A program made the translations under genes and the position numbers. 49,182 nucleotides of DNA, from positions 608,986 through 658,167 of the forward strand of contig NZ_LR732544.1 in NCBI RefSeq assembly GCF_902506575.1. Direction: 5' to 3'. The notes under the pieces are model-generated. The model was not told where the DNA came from. It did no database searches and worked only from the letters and a program-made list of their open reading frames with translations. This DNA is from Streptomyces mexicanus (GTDB lineage: Bacteria; Actinomycetota; Actinomycetes; Streptomycetales; Streptomycetaceae). Shown here piece after piece: positions 42,080 through 49,149 of this stretch; position 1 is the first letter of the stretch; every line of letters begins with the position of its first letter.

Positions 42080-42679
42080 GGCGAGGACCAGGAACAGGGC
42101 GGGCACGAGCAGCGCGGTCAGTTTCAGCCAGTACTGGAACGCCTGGACGAAGGTGATGCTGCGCATGCCGCCCGCGGCGACGGTGGCCACCACGACGACG
42201 GCGACGATCAGCGCGCCGAGCGCGTCGGGTGCCCCGGTGAGCACCGCCAGGGTCAGCCCGGCGCCCTGCAGCTGGGGCAGCAGGTACAGCCAGCCGACGC
42301 CGACGACGAAGGCGCCGGCGAGCCGCCGGACGCCCTGGGAGGCGAGCCGGGCCTCGGCGAAGTCGGGCAGGGTGTAGGCGCCGGAGCGACGCAGCGGGGC
42401 GGCGACGAACAGCAGCAGCACCAGGTAGCCGGCGGTGTAGCCGACCGGGTACCACAGCATGTCGGGGCCTTGCAGCAGCACCAGGCCGGCGATGCCGAGG
42501 AAGGAGGCGGCGGAGAGGTACTCGCCGCTGATGGCGGCGGCGTTCAGGCGGGGGCCGACGGTGCGGGAGGCGACGTAGAAGTCGGAGGTGGTGCGGGAGA
42601 TGCGCAGGCCGAAGGCGCCGACGAAGGCGGTGGCCACGGCGACCAGGGCGACGGCGGGGACGGTGTAGGCGGAATTCAC
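42068..42679 (-). pseudogene. Sodium:solute symporter (cation/acetate type), 5' fragment
   Basis: The first ~204 codons of an SSS-family permease (normally 500-550 aa). A first hydrophobic segment is followed by SRTTSDFYVASRTVGPRLNA, the signature NAAAISGEYLSAASFLGIAGL, helices around GYTAGYLVLLLFVAAPLRR, GVGWLYLLPQLQGAGLTLAVLTG and GMRSITFVQAFQYWLKLTALLVPALFLVLAWQGD. Homology stops at about 42068-42078 where kinase sequence begins; 11 bp (GTCGCCCTGCC) are compatible with both partners. About six of 13 helices remain, so transport is not expected. Start GTG at 42679. Confidence 0.83.
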
Positions 42680-42739
42680 GGCGGCGGTCCTCGGCGGGTC
42701 GGCTGTTCTCGGGCGGTCCCCGGCTGTCCTCGGCGGGTC

Positions 42740-43099
42740 TCAGCGGTCCTCGACGAGGCGGACGAAGTCGCGTTCGTTGCGTTCGGCGCGGCGCACGTAC
42801 CAGCGGGCGAGCAGCACCAGCGGACCGTACAGGCAGAAGCCGAGGACCACCCAGGTCAGGCGGCGGGCCTGAGGGGCGGCGGCGAACACCAGCGGCAACG
42901 GTCCGACCAGCAGCACCAGCACCGCGAACACGGTGAGGGCGGCGCGCAGCTGACTGCGGATCAGGGAGCGGACGTAGGTGTGGCCGAGGGTGGTCTGCTC
43001 GGCTATCTCGGTGCGCGGCCGGGCCTGGCCCGGGACCCGGCGGGCGCGGCGCGGCGGGCCGGTGACGACGACCCGGCGTTCGGTGGGATCCTGCGGCAT
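42740..43099 (-). CDS. Two-helix membrane protein, symporter companion
   Basis: A 119-aa protein. A basic N-terminus (RRVVVTGPPRRARRVPGQARPRTE) and TTLGHTYVRSLIRSQLRA precede two membrane helices (about 55-75, LTVFAVLVLLVGPLPLVFAA; about 82-102, LTWVVLGFCLYGPLVLLARW), with a charged C-terminus. Small two-helix proteins of this kind are regularly encoded directly upstream of SSS cation/acetate symporters in actinobacteria. GAAGGGACG precedes the ATG at 43099. With the symporter truncated it may have lost its partner. Confidence 0.75.
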   Translation of the reverse strand: MPQDPTERRVVVTGPPRRARRVPGQARPRTEIAEQTTLGHTYVRSLIRSQLRAALTVFAVLVLLVGPLPLVFAAAPQARRLTWVVLGFCLYGPLVLLARWYVRRAERNERDFVRLVEDR

Positions 43100-43113
43100 C
43101 GGGTGACGTCCCT

Positions 43114-43869
43114 TCAGCGGGCGGGCCGGCGCATCAGCAGCTCCCTCAGCTCGCGCGCGTGGCGGCGGCTGACCTGCAGTTCCTCGCTGCCGACCAGCAC
43201 GCTGACCGAGCCGGCGTCGAGGCGGAGTTCGGCGATGTGGCGCAGGGCGACGAGGTGGCGGCGGTGGATGCGGACGAAGCCGCGGGCGCGCCAGCGTTCC
43301 TCCAGCGTGGACAGCGGGATGCGCACGAGGTGGGAGCCGTGGGCGGTGTGCAGGCGGGCGTAGTCGCCCTGCGCCTCGACGTGGGTGATGTCGTCCACGG
43401 CGACGAAGCGGGTGACGCCGCCGAGTTCGACGGGCAGCTGGTCGGGGTCGGGTTCGCTGACGGGGATCCGCGGGGCCGTCTCGCGCAGCCGGTCGGCGCG
43501 GCGGACGGCTTCCGCGAGCCGTTCGGTGCGCACGGGTTTGAGGACGTAGTCGACTGCCTTGAGGTCGAAGGCCTGCACGGCGAAGTCCTCGTGTGCGGTG
43601 ACGAAGACGATCAGCGGCGGCGCGGCGAACCCGGTGAGCAGCCGGGCCAGGTCCAGGCCGTCCAGGCCGGGCATCTGGATGTCGAGGAAGACGACGTCGA
43701 GGGCGTCGGGCCCGCCCGGCCCCGATTGCAGGGCCCGGTTGATGCGGCGCAGCGCCTCGGTGGCGTCGCCGGCGCCCTCCACCGAGGCGATCCGTGGGTC
43801 GGCGCCGAGCAGGTAGAGCAGTTCCTCCAGCGAGGGGCGTTCGTCGTCGACGGCGAGGGCGCGCAGCAT
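43114..43869 (-). CDS. LytTR-family response regulator
   Basis: A 251-aa response regulator. The receiver domain (1-120) has acidic pair D8-D9 (LAVDDERP), phospho-acceptor D63 (VVFLDIQMPGLDG), the switch Thr in VFVTAHEDFA and lysine in VLKPV. A linker leads to a LytTR DNA-binding domain (about 155-248: FVAVDDITHVEAQGDYARLHT, FVRIHRRHLVAL). The start MLRALAVDDERP at 43869 has TACACT 8 nt upstream, giving a near-leaderless transcript. The cognate LytS-type kinase gene is missing locally; only 132 bp of such a kinase survive at 41948. Probably controls the symporter operon. Confidence 0.92.
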   Translation of the reverse strand: MLRALAVDDERPSLEELLYLLGADPRIASVEGAGDATEALRRINRALQSGPGGPDALDVVFLDIQMPGLDGLDLARLLTGFAAPPLIVFVTAHEDFAVQAFDLKAVDYVLKPVRTERLAEAVRRADRLRETAPRIPVSEPDPDQLPVELGGVTRFVAVDDITHVEAQGDYARLHTAHGSHLVRIPLSTLEERWRARGFVRIHRRHLVALRHIAELRLDAGSVSVLVGSEELQVSRRHARELRELLMRRPAR

Positions 43870-43877
43870 GAACGTGG

Positions 43878-43883
43878 AGTGTA
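43878..43883 (-). promoter_or_regulatory. -10 element of the response regulator gene
   Basis: Minus-strand TACACT ends 8 nt before the ATG of the LytTR regulator gene, which implies a leader of only one or two bases. Confidence 0.5.
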
Positions 43884-43946
43884 GGGGTGAACGGCGAGCG
43901 TGCACACGGGCCGGGCGAGGACGGTCGCGCGCGCGACGGCGCTGGA

Positions 43947-43952
43947 TACAGT
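43947..43952 (+). promoter_or_regulatory. -10 element of the Lrp/AsnC gene (leaderless)
   Basis: TACAGT is followed by exactly six bases and then the ATG at 43959, so transcription probably starts at the A of the start codon. No Shine-Dalgarno sequence is present. Confidence 0.55.
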
Positions 43953-43958
43953 GCCCAC

Positions 43959-44465
43959 ATGAACAGCAGGCCGGCCCCGTTCGACGACCTCGACCGGAAG
44001 ATCCTCACCGCGCTGATGGCGAACGCCCGCAGGAGTTTCGCCGAGATCGGCGCGGAGATCGGCCTGTCCGCGACGGCGGTCAAGCGCCGCGTGGACCGGC
44101 TGCGGGAGGCGGGGGTGATCACCGGGTTCACGGCCACGGTGAAGCCGTCGGCGCTGGGCTGGCGCACGGAGGCGTACGTGGAGGTGTACTGCGAGGGCGC
44201 GGCGCCGCCCCGGCGACTGGCGGAGGTGGTGCGCAACCATCCGGAGATCACGGCGGCGATGACCGTGACCGGCGGCGCGGACGCGCTGCTGCACGTGCGG
44301 GCGCGGGACGTGGCGCACTTCGAGGAGGTGCTGGAGCGGATCCGCACCGAGCCGTTCATCCGCAAGACGATCAGCGTGATGGTGCTGTCCCATCTGCTGC
44401 CCGAGAGCCCGGAGGCGGGCGCCAGCCACGCCGCCCCCGAGGAGGACGCAGCAGAGCTGCGCTGA
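43959..44465 (+). CDS. Lrp/AsnC-family transcriptional regulator
   Basis: A 168-aa feast/famine regulator. The HTH is residues 8-56 (FDDLDRKILTALMANARRSFAEIGAEIGLSATAVKRRVDRLREAGVI). The RAM ligand-binding/oligomerisation domain follows (about 70-150), with VEVYCEGAAPPRRLAEVVRNHPEITAAMTVTGGADALLHVRARD. It precedes ddaH and rocD in the same orientation by 122 bp and probably responds to arginine, ornithine or methylarginine to control them. Phased GCAGC boxes at its own 3' end and in the gap are candidate binding sites. Confidence 0.92.
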   Translation: MNSRPAPFDDLDRKILTALMANARRSFAEIGAEIGLSATAVKRRVDRLREAGVITGFTATVKPSALGWRTEAYVEVYCEGAAPPRRLAEVVRNHPEITAAMTVTGGADALLHVRARDVAHFEEVLERIRTEPFIRKTISVMVLSHLLPESPEAGASHAAPEEDAAELR

Positions 44466-44504
44466 GCGGTCCGAAGACGCAGCAATGCTGCTCGGACACG
44501 CAGC
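44448..44504 (+). promoter_or_regulatory. Helically phased GCAGC boxes (candidate Lrp/AsnC operator)
   Basis: Two near-identical dyads, GACGCAGCAGAGCTGC (44445-44460) and GACGCAGCAATGCTGC (44476-44491), are 31 bp apart. A half-site ACGCAGC with GCAGC at 44500-44504 follows 21 bp later. The spacings are about three and two helical turns, as expected for octameric Lrp-type proteins wrapping DNA. The first dyad overlaps the regulator's last codons. Confidence 0.6.
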
Positions 44505-44587
44505 TTTCGTTCCTTGTCGCGCGTATCCGTCGCTTCCTACCGTGGTGTCAACCCTCAGACGACACCAGGAAGCGGAGGAACCCCTTC

Positions 44588-45412
44588 GTGCCCGAGTCCC
44601 GTGTGCCGCGCCGGCGGCGCTTTCTCGTCTGCGAACCCAGACACTTCGCCGTGCAGTACGCGATCAACCCGTGGATGCATCCCGACCGTCCCGTCGACGT
44701 CGGCCGCGCCCAGGCCCAGTGGAAGGCGCTGGTCGACGCCTACCGTGCGCACGGGCACACCGTGGAGACGGTGGAGCCGGTGCCCGGCCTGCCGGACATG
44801 GTCTTCGCCGCCAACGCGGCGGTGAGCGTGGGCGGCCGTGTGTTCGGCTCCCTGTTCAAGGCGCCCGAGCGGCGCCGGGAGTCCCTTCCCTACGACACGT
44901 GGTTCAAGTCGGCCGGCTTCGACGTCTACCGTCCGGAGTCGCTGTGCGAGGGCGAGGGCGACTTCGTGCCGGCCGGCCGCTGGATCCTGGCCGGCACCGG
45001 CTTCCGCACCACCCGTGCGGCCCACCAGGAGGCGCAGGAGTACCTGGGCGTGGCCGTGATCGGCCTGACCCTGGTCGACCCGTACTTCTATCACCTGGAC
45101 ACGGCCCTGTTCGTCCTGGGTGACGAGGACGGTGCGCAGAACATCGCCTACTACCCGGAGGCGTTCTCGCCCGGCAGCCGCGAGGTGCTGGCCCGGCTCT
45201 ACCCGGACGCGGTGATCGCCACCCGCGAGGACGCGATGGCCTTCGGGCTCAACTCCGTCAGCGACGGACGGCACGTCTTCGTCTCGCCCGGCGCGACCGC
45301 CCTGATCGACCAGCTCGCCGACCGCGGTTACGTCCCCGTCCCCGTCGACCTGTCCGAGTTCCACAAGGCCGGCGGCGGCATCAAGTGCTGCACCCAGGAG
45401 ATCCGCTCATGA
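44588..45412 (+). CDS. ddaH: Dimethylarginine dimethylaminohydrolase (DDAH-like amidinotransferase-fold hydrolase)
   Basis: A 274-aa guanidino-hydrolase that converts N-omega-methylated arginine to citrulline plus methylamine. The pentein-fold landmarks are NPWM, GLPDMVFAANAAV, the catalytic histidine H169 in DPYFYHLDTAL and the nucleophile cysteine at C267 in GGGIKCCTQEI. The neighbouring C268 is unusual for the site. The GTG start has GGAGG nine bases upstream. The stop overlaps the ornithine aminotransferase start (ATGA), so the two are coupled. Arginine deiminase-like activity is an alternative. Confidence 0.9.
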   Translation: MPESRVPRRRRFLVCEPRHFAVQYAINPWMHPDRPVDVGRAQAQWKALVDAYRAHGHTVETVEPVPGLPDMVFAANAAVSVGGRVFGSLFKAPERRRESLPYDTWFKSAGFDVYRPESLCEGEGDFVPAGRWILAGTGFRTTRAAHQEAQEYLGVAVIGLTLVDPYFYHLDTALFVLGDEDGAQNIAYYPEAFSPGSREVLARLYPDAVIATREDAMAFGLNSVSDGRHVFVSPGATALIDQLADRGYVPVPVDLSEFHKAGGGIKCCTQEIRS

Positions 45413-46629
45413 CCGCACCCGTCCGCACCCGTACCTCCGAGGAACTGATCCGGGCCGAGGAGCCGGTCCTCGCGCACAACTACCACCCGCTGCCCGTCGT
45501 CGTCGCCCGCGCGGAGGGCGCCTGGGTGGAGGACGTCGAGGGCCGCCGCTACCTCGACATGCTGGCCGGCTACTCGGCGCTGAACTTCGGGCACCGCCAC
45601 CCGGCGCTGATCGACGCCGCCCACGCCCAGCTCGACCGGCTCACCCTGACCTCCCGGGCCTTCCACAACGACCGGCTCGCGGAGTTCGCCGAGCGGCTGG
45701 CGCGGCTGACGGGGCAGGACATGGTGCTCCCGATGAACACGGGTGCCGAGGCGGTGGAGAGCGGCATCAAGGTCGCCCGCAAGTGGGCGTACGAGGTCAA
45801 GGGCGTCCCCGCCGACCGGGCGACGATCGTGGTCGCCGACGGCAACTTCCACGGCCGCACCACGACCGTCGTCAGCTTCTCCACGGACGAGACGGCACGG
45901 TCGGGCTTCGGGCCGTTCACACCGGGCTTCCGGATCGTCCCCTACAACGACCTGGCCGCACTCGAGGCCGCGATCGACGAGACGACGGCGGCCGTGCTGA
46001 TCGAGCCGATCCAGGGCGAGGCGGGCGTGATCGTCCCCGACGACGGCTATCTCGCCGGGGTCCGGGAGCTGACCCGCCGGGCCGGGTGCCTGTTCGTCGC
46101 CGACGAGATCCAGTCGGGCCTGGGCCGCACCGGGCGCACCCTCGCCGTCGAGCACGAGAACGTGGTGCCGGACGTGGTGCTGCTCGGCAAGGCGCTGGGC
46201 GGCGGCATCGTGCCGGTGTCGGCGGTGGTGGGCCGCCGGGAGGTGCTCGGGGTGCTGCGGCCGGGCGAGCACGGGTCGACGTTCGGCGGCAACCCGCTGG
46301 CCGCGGCGGTCGGCACGGCGGTGGTGGAGCTGCTGGAGACCGGTGAGTTCCAGCTCCGGGCCGCCGAGCTGGGCGCGGTGCTGCGCGAGGAGCTGGACGC
46401 GCTGCTCGGCCGGGGCGTGGTCGCCTTCCGCGCGCGCGGGCTGTGGGCGGGGGTGGACGTGGATCCGGCCATCGGCACCGGCCGGGAGATCAGCGAGCGG
46501 CTGATGCGGGAGGGCATCCTCGTCAAGGACACCCACGGGTCCACGATCCGGCTGGCTCCGCCGCTGACCGTGACGGAGGCCGAACTGCGCGCGGCGCTCG
46601 CGTCGTTGGCGAAGGTGCTGGCCGCCTGA
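45409..46629 (+). CDS. rocD: Ornithine aminotransferase
   Basis: PLP enzyme transferring the delta-amino group of ornithine to 2-oxoglutarate to give glutamate semialdehyde; 406 aa, full length. The PLP lysine is K261 (LLGKALGGGIVPVSAV), the pyridine-N aspartate D232 (FVADEIQSGLGRTG), and the phosphate loop NTGAEAVESGIKVARKW is at 110-126. NFHGRTTTVVSFSTD and HGSTFGGNPLAAAVG are typical of OAT. CAGGAG precedes the ATG within ddaH. With ddaH it forms a route that recycles arginine-derived nitrogen and carbon to glutamate. Confidence 0.93.
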   Translation: MTAPVRTRTSEELIRAEEPVLAHNYHPLPVVVARAEGAWVEDVEGRRYLDMLAGYSALNFGHRHPALIDAAHAQLDRLTLTSRAFHNDRLAEFAERLARLTGQDMVLPMNTGAEAVESGIKVARKWAYEVKGVPADRATIVVADGNFHGRTTTVVSFSTDETARSGFGPFTPGFRIVPYNDLAALEAAIDETTAAVLIEPIQGEAGVIVPDDGYLAGVRELTRRAGCLFVADEIQSGLGRTGRTLAVEHENVVPDVVLLGKALGGGIVPVSAVVGRREVLGVLRPGEHGSTFGGNPLAAAVGTAVVELLETGEFQLRAAELGAVLREELDALLGRGVVAFRARGLWAGVDVDPAIGTGREISERLMREGILVKDTHGSTIRLAPPLTVTEAELRAALASLAKVLAA

Positions 46630-46673
46630 GGGCGGCCGCCGGGCCCTGCCGGGCGGTCCGGCGGACAGCACGA

Positions 46674-46712
46674 GGACGGCCGGGGTGCCGTGGACCGGCT
46701 CCCCGGCCGTCC
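46674..46712. terminator. Perfect 12-bp bidirectional hairpin terminator
   Basis: GGACGGCCGGGG and CCCCGGCCGTCC enclose a 15-nt loop between the convergent rocD (stop 46629) and CBS-domain (stop 46729) genes. Confidence 0.85.
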
Positions 46713-46728
46713 GGCCGTTCGAGCAGGG

Positions 46729-47148
46729 TTACTCGTTGGGCTTCGCGGCGCTGATGTCGCCGAGCGCCGACTCGGGGTCGCGTTCGATGGCGATGTCGCC
46801 GATGGACACGATCCCCACGGGGTGGCCGTGGTCGATGACCGGCACACGGCGCACGGCGTGCTCCCGCATCAGCCGCACCGCCTGGTCGACCTCCTCGTCG
46901 GGGGTCACGGTGAACAGGTCGCCGCTGCACGCCGAGGCGACGGTGCGCTCGTCGGGGTCACCGCCCTCCGCCAGCGCCCGCACCACCAGGTCACGGTCGC
47001 TGACCAGGCCGCGCAGCTCGTCTCCCTCGGTCACCAGGACGACCCCGATGTCCTCGTCGCGCATCTTCTGGGCCACCGCCGTCACCGAGGTCTGCGGCTC
47101 CACCGTCACCAACTGGCTGGTCATGATGTCGCGGACGTGCTGAGCCAT
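46729..47148 (-). CDS. Two-CBS-domain protein
   Basis: A 139-aa protein made of one tandem CBS (Bateman) module: MTSQLVTVEPQTSVTAVAQKMRDEDIGVVLVTEG...LRGLVSDRDLVVRAL, then ACSGDLFTVTPDEEVDQAVRLMREHAVRRVPVIDHGHPVGIVSIGDIA. Such modules bind adenine nucleotides or NAD(H). Stand-alone CBS proteins in actinobacteria are often stress- or dormancy-regulated, with unknown partners. AAGGGAGGCG precedes the ATG. A palindromic GGGTACCC 56-61 nt upstream could contain a SigB-like -10 on this strand, but no good -35 is seen. Confidence 0.9.
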   Translation of the reverse strand: MAQHVRDIMTSQLVTVEPQTSVTAVAQKMRDEDIGVVLVTEGDELRGLVSDRDLVVRALAEGGDPDERTVASACSGDLFTVTPDEEVDQAVRLMREHAVRRVPVIDHGHPVGIVSIGDIAIERDPESALGDISAAKPNE

Positions 47149-47256
47149 GACGCCTCCCTTCGTCCGGTCCTGCGGTGCGGTCCACCGCACGTGCCCTCGC
47201 CGGGTACCCGGCCGGGACACCGCCGCACCTGCCGAGCCGGGCCGGTACGCCCACTC

Positions 47257-47280
47257 GTTGGCGGCGCGTGATGGGGGTAC
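47257..47280 (+). promoter_or_regulatory. SigB-type promoter upstream of the 101-aa membrane protein gene
   Basis: GTTG-N14-GGGTAC matches the Streptomyces SigB-family consensus; the -10 element ends 39 nt before the ATG at 47320. Confidence 0.6.
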
Positions 47281-47319
47281 CCGGCCCGCTGACGGCACTT
47301 CCTGAGGAGATGACTTCCG

Positions 47320-47625
47320 ATGTTGCTTCTTGGCCTGCTCCTCCTCGCGGCCGCGGGTGCGTTCACCGGTCTGGCCATCGCCGGCAATCTGACGGGCGGA
47401 CCCCAGTACACGGTGTCGATACTCGGCAATCACATCGTCACGCTGAACGTCCTCGCCATCTTCGCGTCCGGGCTCGCGCTCGCCCTCATCTTCTGCCTGG
47501 GCCTGTCCCTGATGGCCGCCTCCGCGACACACCGCCGGCACCACCGGGTCGCCGGGCGCTACGGCCGCACGGGCGGTGGGCCGATGGACGAGACGACGGG
47601 CCGGGACGGCCGCGGCCGCCGCTGA
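47320..47625 (+). CDS. Small two-helix membrane protein (LapA-like layout), likely SigB-controlled
   Basis: A 101-aa protein with two membrane helices (about 1-20 and 43-68, TLNVLAIFASGLALALIFCLGLSLM) separated by a short polar loop (NLTGGPQYTVSILGNH). A basic, Gly/Arg-rich C-terminal tail follows (ATHRRHHRVAGRYGR...). The layout recalls LapA/DUF1049 proteins, but identity is not certain. GAGGAG lies ten bases before the ATG. The SigB-type promoter upstream suggests a general stress role. Confidence 0.75.
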   Translation: MLLLGLLLLAAAGAFTGLAIAGNLTGGPQYTVSILGNHIVTLNVLAIFASGLALALIFCLGLSLMAASATHRRHHRVAGRYGRTGGGPMDETTGRDGRGRR

Positions 47626-47664
47626 CCGGCGCCGCCCGGCCCAAAGCGCCCGGGGCCGCAGCCG

Positions 47665-48216
47665 TCAGTGGTAGGCGTGCACCACCGCGTGTCCCTTGCC
47701 CCGGCCGATCATCCACCGGTTGACCGGCGTGGTCACCACGAACGCAAGGGCGAGGGACACCACGAGCGAGACCCAGAACAGGGCGTCGGCGAGGCCGGCG
47801 TCCATGGCGCCGGGCACGCCCACCATCACCGTGTTGTCGATCAGTTCCATCACCGCGATGGACACTGTGTCGGCGGCCAGGGCGACCTTGAGCGCCTGCC
47901 GCAGCGGAAGTCCGGCGCGGATCACGCCGCGCATGGTCAGCGCGTAGCCGAAGACGAAGGCGAGCGCGACCGAGACGACGACGGTGGCCGCGTTGTGCAG
48001 ACCGGCCGCGGTGCCGACGACCATGCCGAGCACCTCGCCGATCGCGCAGCCGGTGAGGCAGTGCAGCGTGGCCAGCGCGGCCATGCGCCAGGAGGTGCCG
48101 GCGCCGTGGCCCGCCCGATGGTGACCCTCGTGAGCGTGGCCCTCGTGCTGGTGGCCCTGGTGTTGGTGTTCGTGGTGCCGGTGCTCGTCGTGCTGGTGTG
48201 CCGAGTGGGTCGTCAT
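47665..48216 (-). CDS. DUF4396 membrane protein with His-rich N-terminus (probable copper-related)
   Basis: A 183-aa membrane protein. The first 37 residues contain 15 histidines (HQHDEHRHHEHQHQGHQHEG...), a likely metal-binding arm. About four helices follow: MAALATLHCLTGCAIGEVLGMVVG, ATVVVSVALAFVFGYAL, the TVSIAVMELIDNTVM segment and LFWVSLVVSLALAFVV. Two cysteines (LHCLTGC) and conserved Met/Asp in VMELIDNTVM fit the DUF4396 family, often found with copper genes. GGGGGAGAG precedes the ATG. A CsoR-like operator lies 55 bp upstream. Copper handling is inference from operator and composition. Confidence 0.85.
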   Translation of the reverse strand: MTTHSAHQHDEHRHHEHQHQGHQHEGHAHEGHHRAGHGAGTSWRMAALATLHCLTGCAIGEVLGMVVGTAAGLHNAATVVVSVALAFVFGYALTMRGVIRAGLPLRQALKVALAADTVSIAVMELIDNTVMVGVPGAMDAGLADALFWVSLVVSLALAFVVTTPVNRWMIGRGKGHAVVHAYH

Positions 48217-48270
48217 GGCTCTCCCCCTGTCCCTGAGGACGATGACCGGATCGTCACCGACCAGAACCAT

Positions 48271-48287
48271 ATACCCCCTGGGGGTAT
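48271..48287. promoter_or_regulatory. CsoR-like copper operator
   Basis: ATACCCCCTGGGGGTAT is a perfect 17-bp palindrome with the G/C-tract and flanking TA bases characteristic of CsoR-family operators. It lies 55-71 bp upstream of the DUF4396 start in an otherwise A/T-enriched promoter patch. Confidence 0.7.
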
Positions 48288-48310
48288 TCCCATGCGGTCC
48301 GGATGCGGCC

Positions 48311-48350
48311 GTCCTCCGGGGCGGCCGAGCGAGCGGCCGCCCCGGAGGAC
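48311..48350 (-). terminator. Perfect 17-bp hairpin terminator after the DUF305 gene
   Basis: Arms 48311-48327 and 48334-48350 pair perfectly around AGCGAG, starting 8 nt beyond the DUF305 stop. It separates that gene from the CsoR-operator-controlled gene. Confidence 0.9.
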
Positions 48351-48357
48351 CGGTGAC

Positions 48358-49083
48358 CTACTGGTCGCCCAGCATCTTCTTCATCTCGGTGATCTCCGCC
48401 GACTGCGAGGCGACGATCGACTTCGCCATCGCCCGGGCCGGGCCGTAGGCGCCGTCGGCCTGCTCGGTGCGCGCCATCGTGAGCGCGCCCTCGTGGTGGC
48501 CGACCATCATCCGCAGGAACGCCCGGTCGAAGGCGTCACCGGACAGCTTCTCCAGCCCGCTCATCTCCGAGTCGGACATCATGCCGGGCATCGGCGAGGC
48601 GGAGTGGCCCGCGCCCGAGTGGTCCATGCCGGGCATCCCGGGCATGTCCGCCATGCCGGTGGCGTCGGCGTCCGGGACCGGTGCGCCCCAGGCCCTCAGC
48701 CAGCCGGTCATGGTGGTGATCTCCGGGTCCTGGGCCTTCCTGATCCGCGCGGCGAGGTCCTTGACCTGCTGGGACTTCGCCCGCGTCGGGGCCAGGTCCG
48801 CCATGGCGACGGCCTGCCGGTGGTGCGGGATCATCTGCTGCGCGAACGAGACGTCCTGGGCGTTGTGGCCGCTGTGCCCGGTGGGCGTGGCCGGACCGGA
48901 GTCGGACGGCTGCGCGGAGGCGCTGGTGCCGTGACCGGAGTGGCCGGCCGGGGAGGACCCGCTCCCGCCGCCGCAGGCGGTGAGCACCACGGCGGCGGTC
49001 ACGGCCGCGGCCGTGGCGGTGGCCCGGCCGAGCAGGGTACGGCGGAGCGGGAAGGGACGAGTGTGGGAGGGACGGGTTGCCAT
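48358..49083 (-). CDS. DUF305 lipoprotein (metal-associated ferritin-like fold)
   Basis: A 241-aa exported lipoprotein. A twin-basic-type start (MATRPSHTRPFPLRRTLLGR) leads to a hydrophobic stretch and lipobox LTAC with C37. A Gly/Ser/His-rich linker is followed by two DUF305 halves, each with its motif: FAQQMIPHHRQAVAMADLA (first) and FLRMMVGHHEGALTMARTE (second). Between them is a Met/His-rich insert (MADMPGMPGMDHSGAGHSASPMPGMM), typical of copper binders. AAGGAG lies ten bases before the ATG. Family members accompany copper-resistance genes; periplasmic copper binding is the best guess. Confidence 0.9.
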   Translation of the reverse strand: MATRPSHTRPFPLRRTLLGRATATAAAVTAAVVLTACGGGSGSSPAGHSGHGTSASAQPSDSGPATPTGHSGHNAQDVSFAQQMIPHHRQAVAMADLAPTRAKSQQVKDLAARIRKAQDPEITTMTGWLRAWGAPVPDADATGMADMPGMPGMDHSGAGHSASPMPGMMSDSEMSGLEKLSGDAFDRAFLRMMVGHHEGALTMARTEQADGAYGPARAMAKSIVASQSAEITEMKKMLGDQ

Positions 49084-49149
49084 GGGTGTGCAGCTCCTTG
49101 AAAGGCCCGCGTGCGGGCACGCGGGAAGGACGGATCGAGAGACGGACCG

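Noticed and set aside
41606..42679. The open 357-codon frame as a genuine symporter-trehalose synthase fusion gene
   Set aside because: The middle third is the antisense of conserved histidine-kinase coding sequence, and both outer parts are incomplete domains; the frame is open by chance in GC-rich DNA.
47202..47209. SigB promoter for the CBS-domain gene
   Set aside because: GGGTAC is present on the minus strand, but no GTTT/GNNT-like -35 occurs 14-16 nt upstream, so it is mentioned only as weak.
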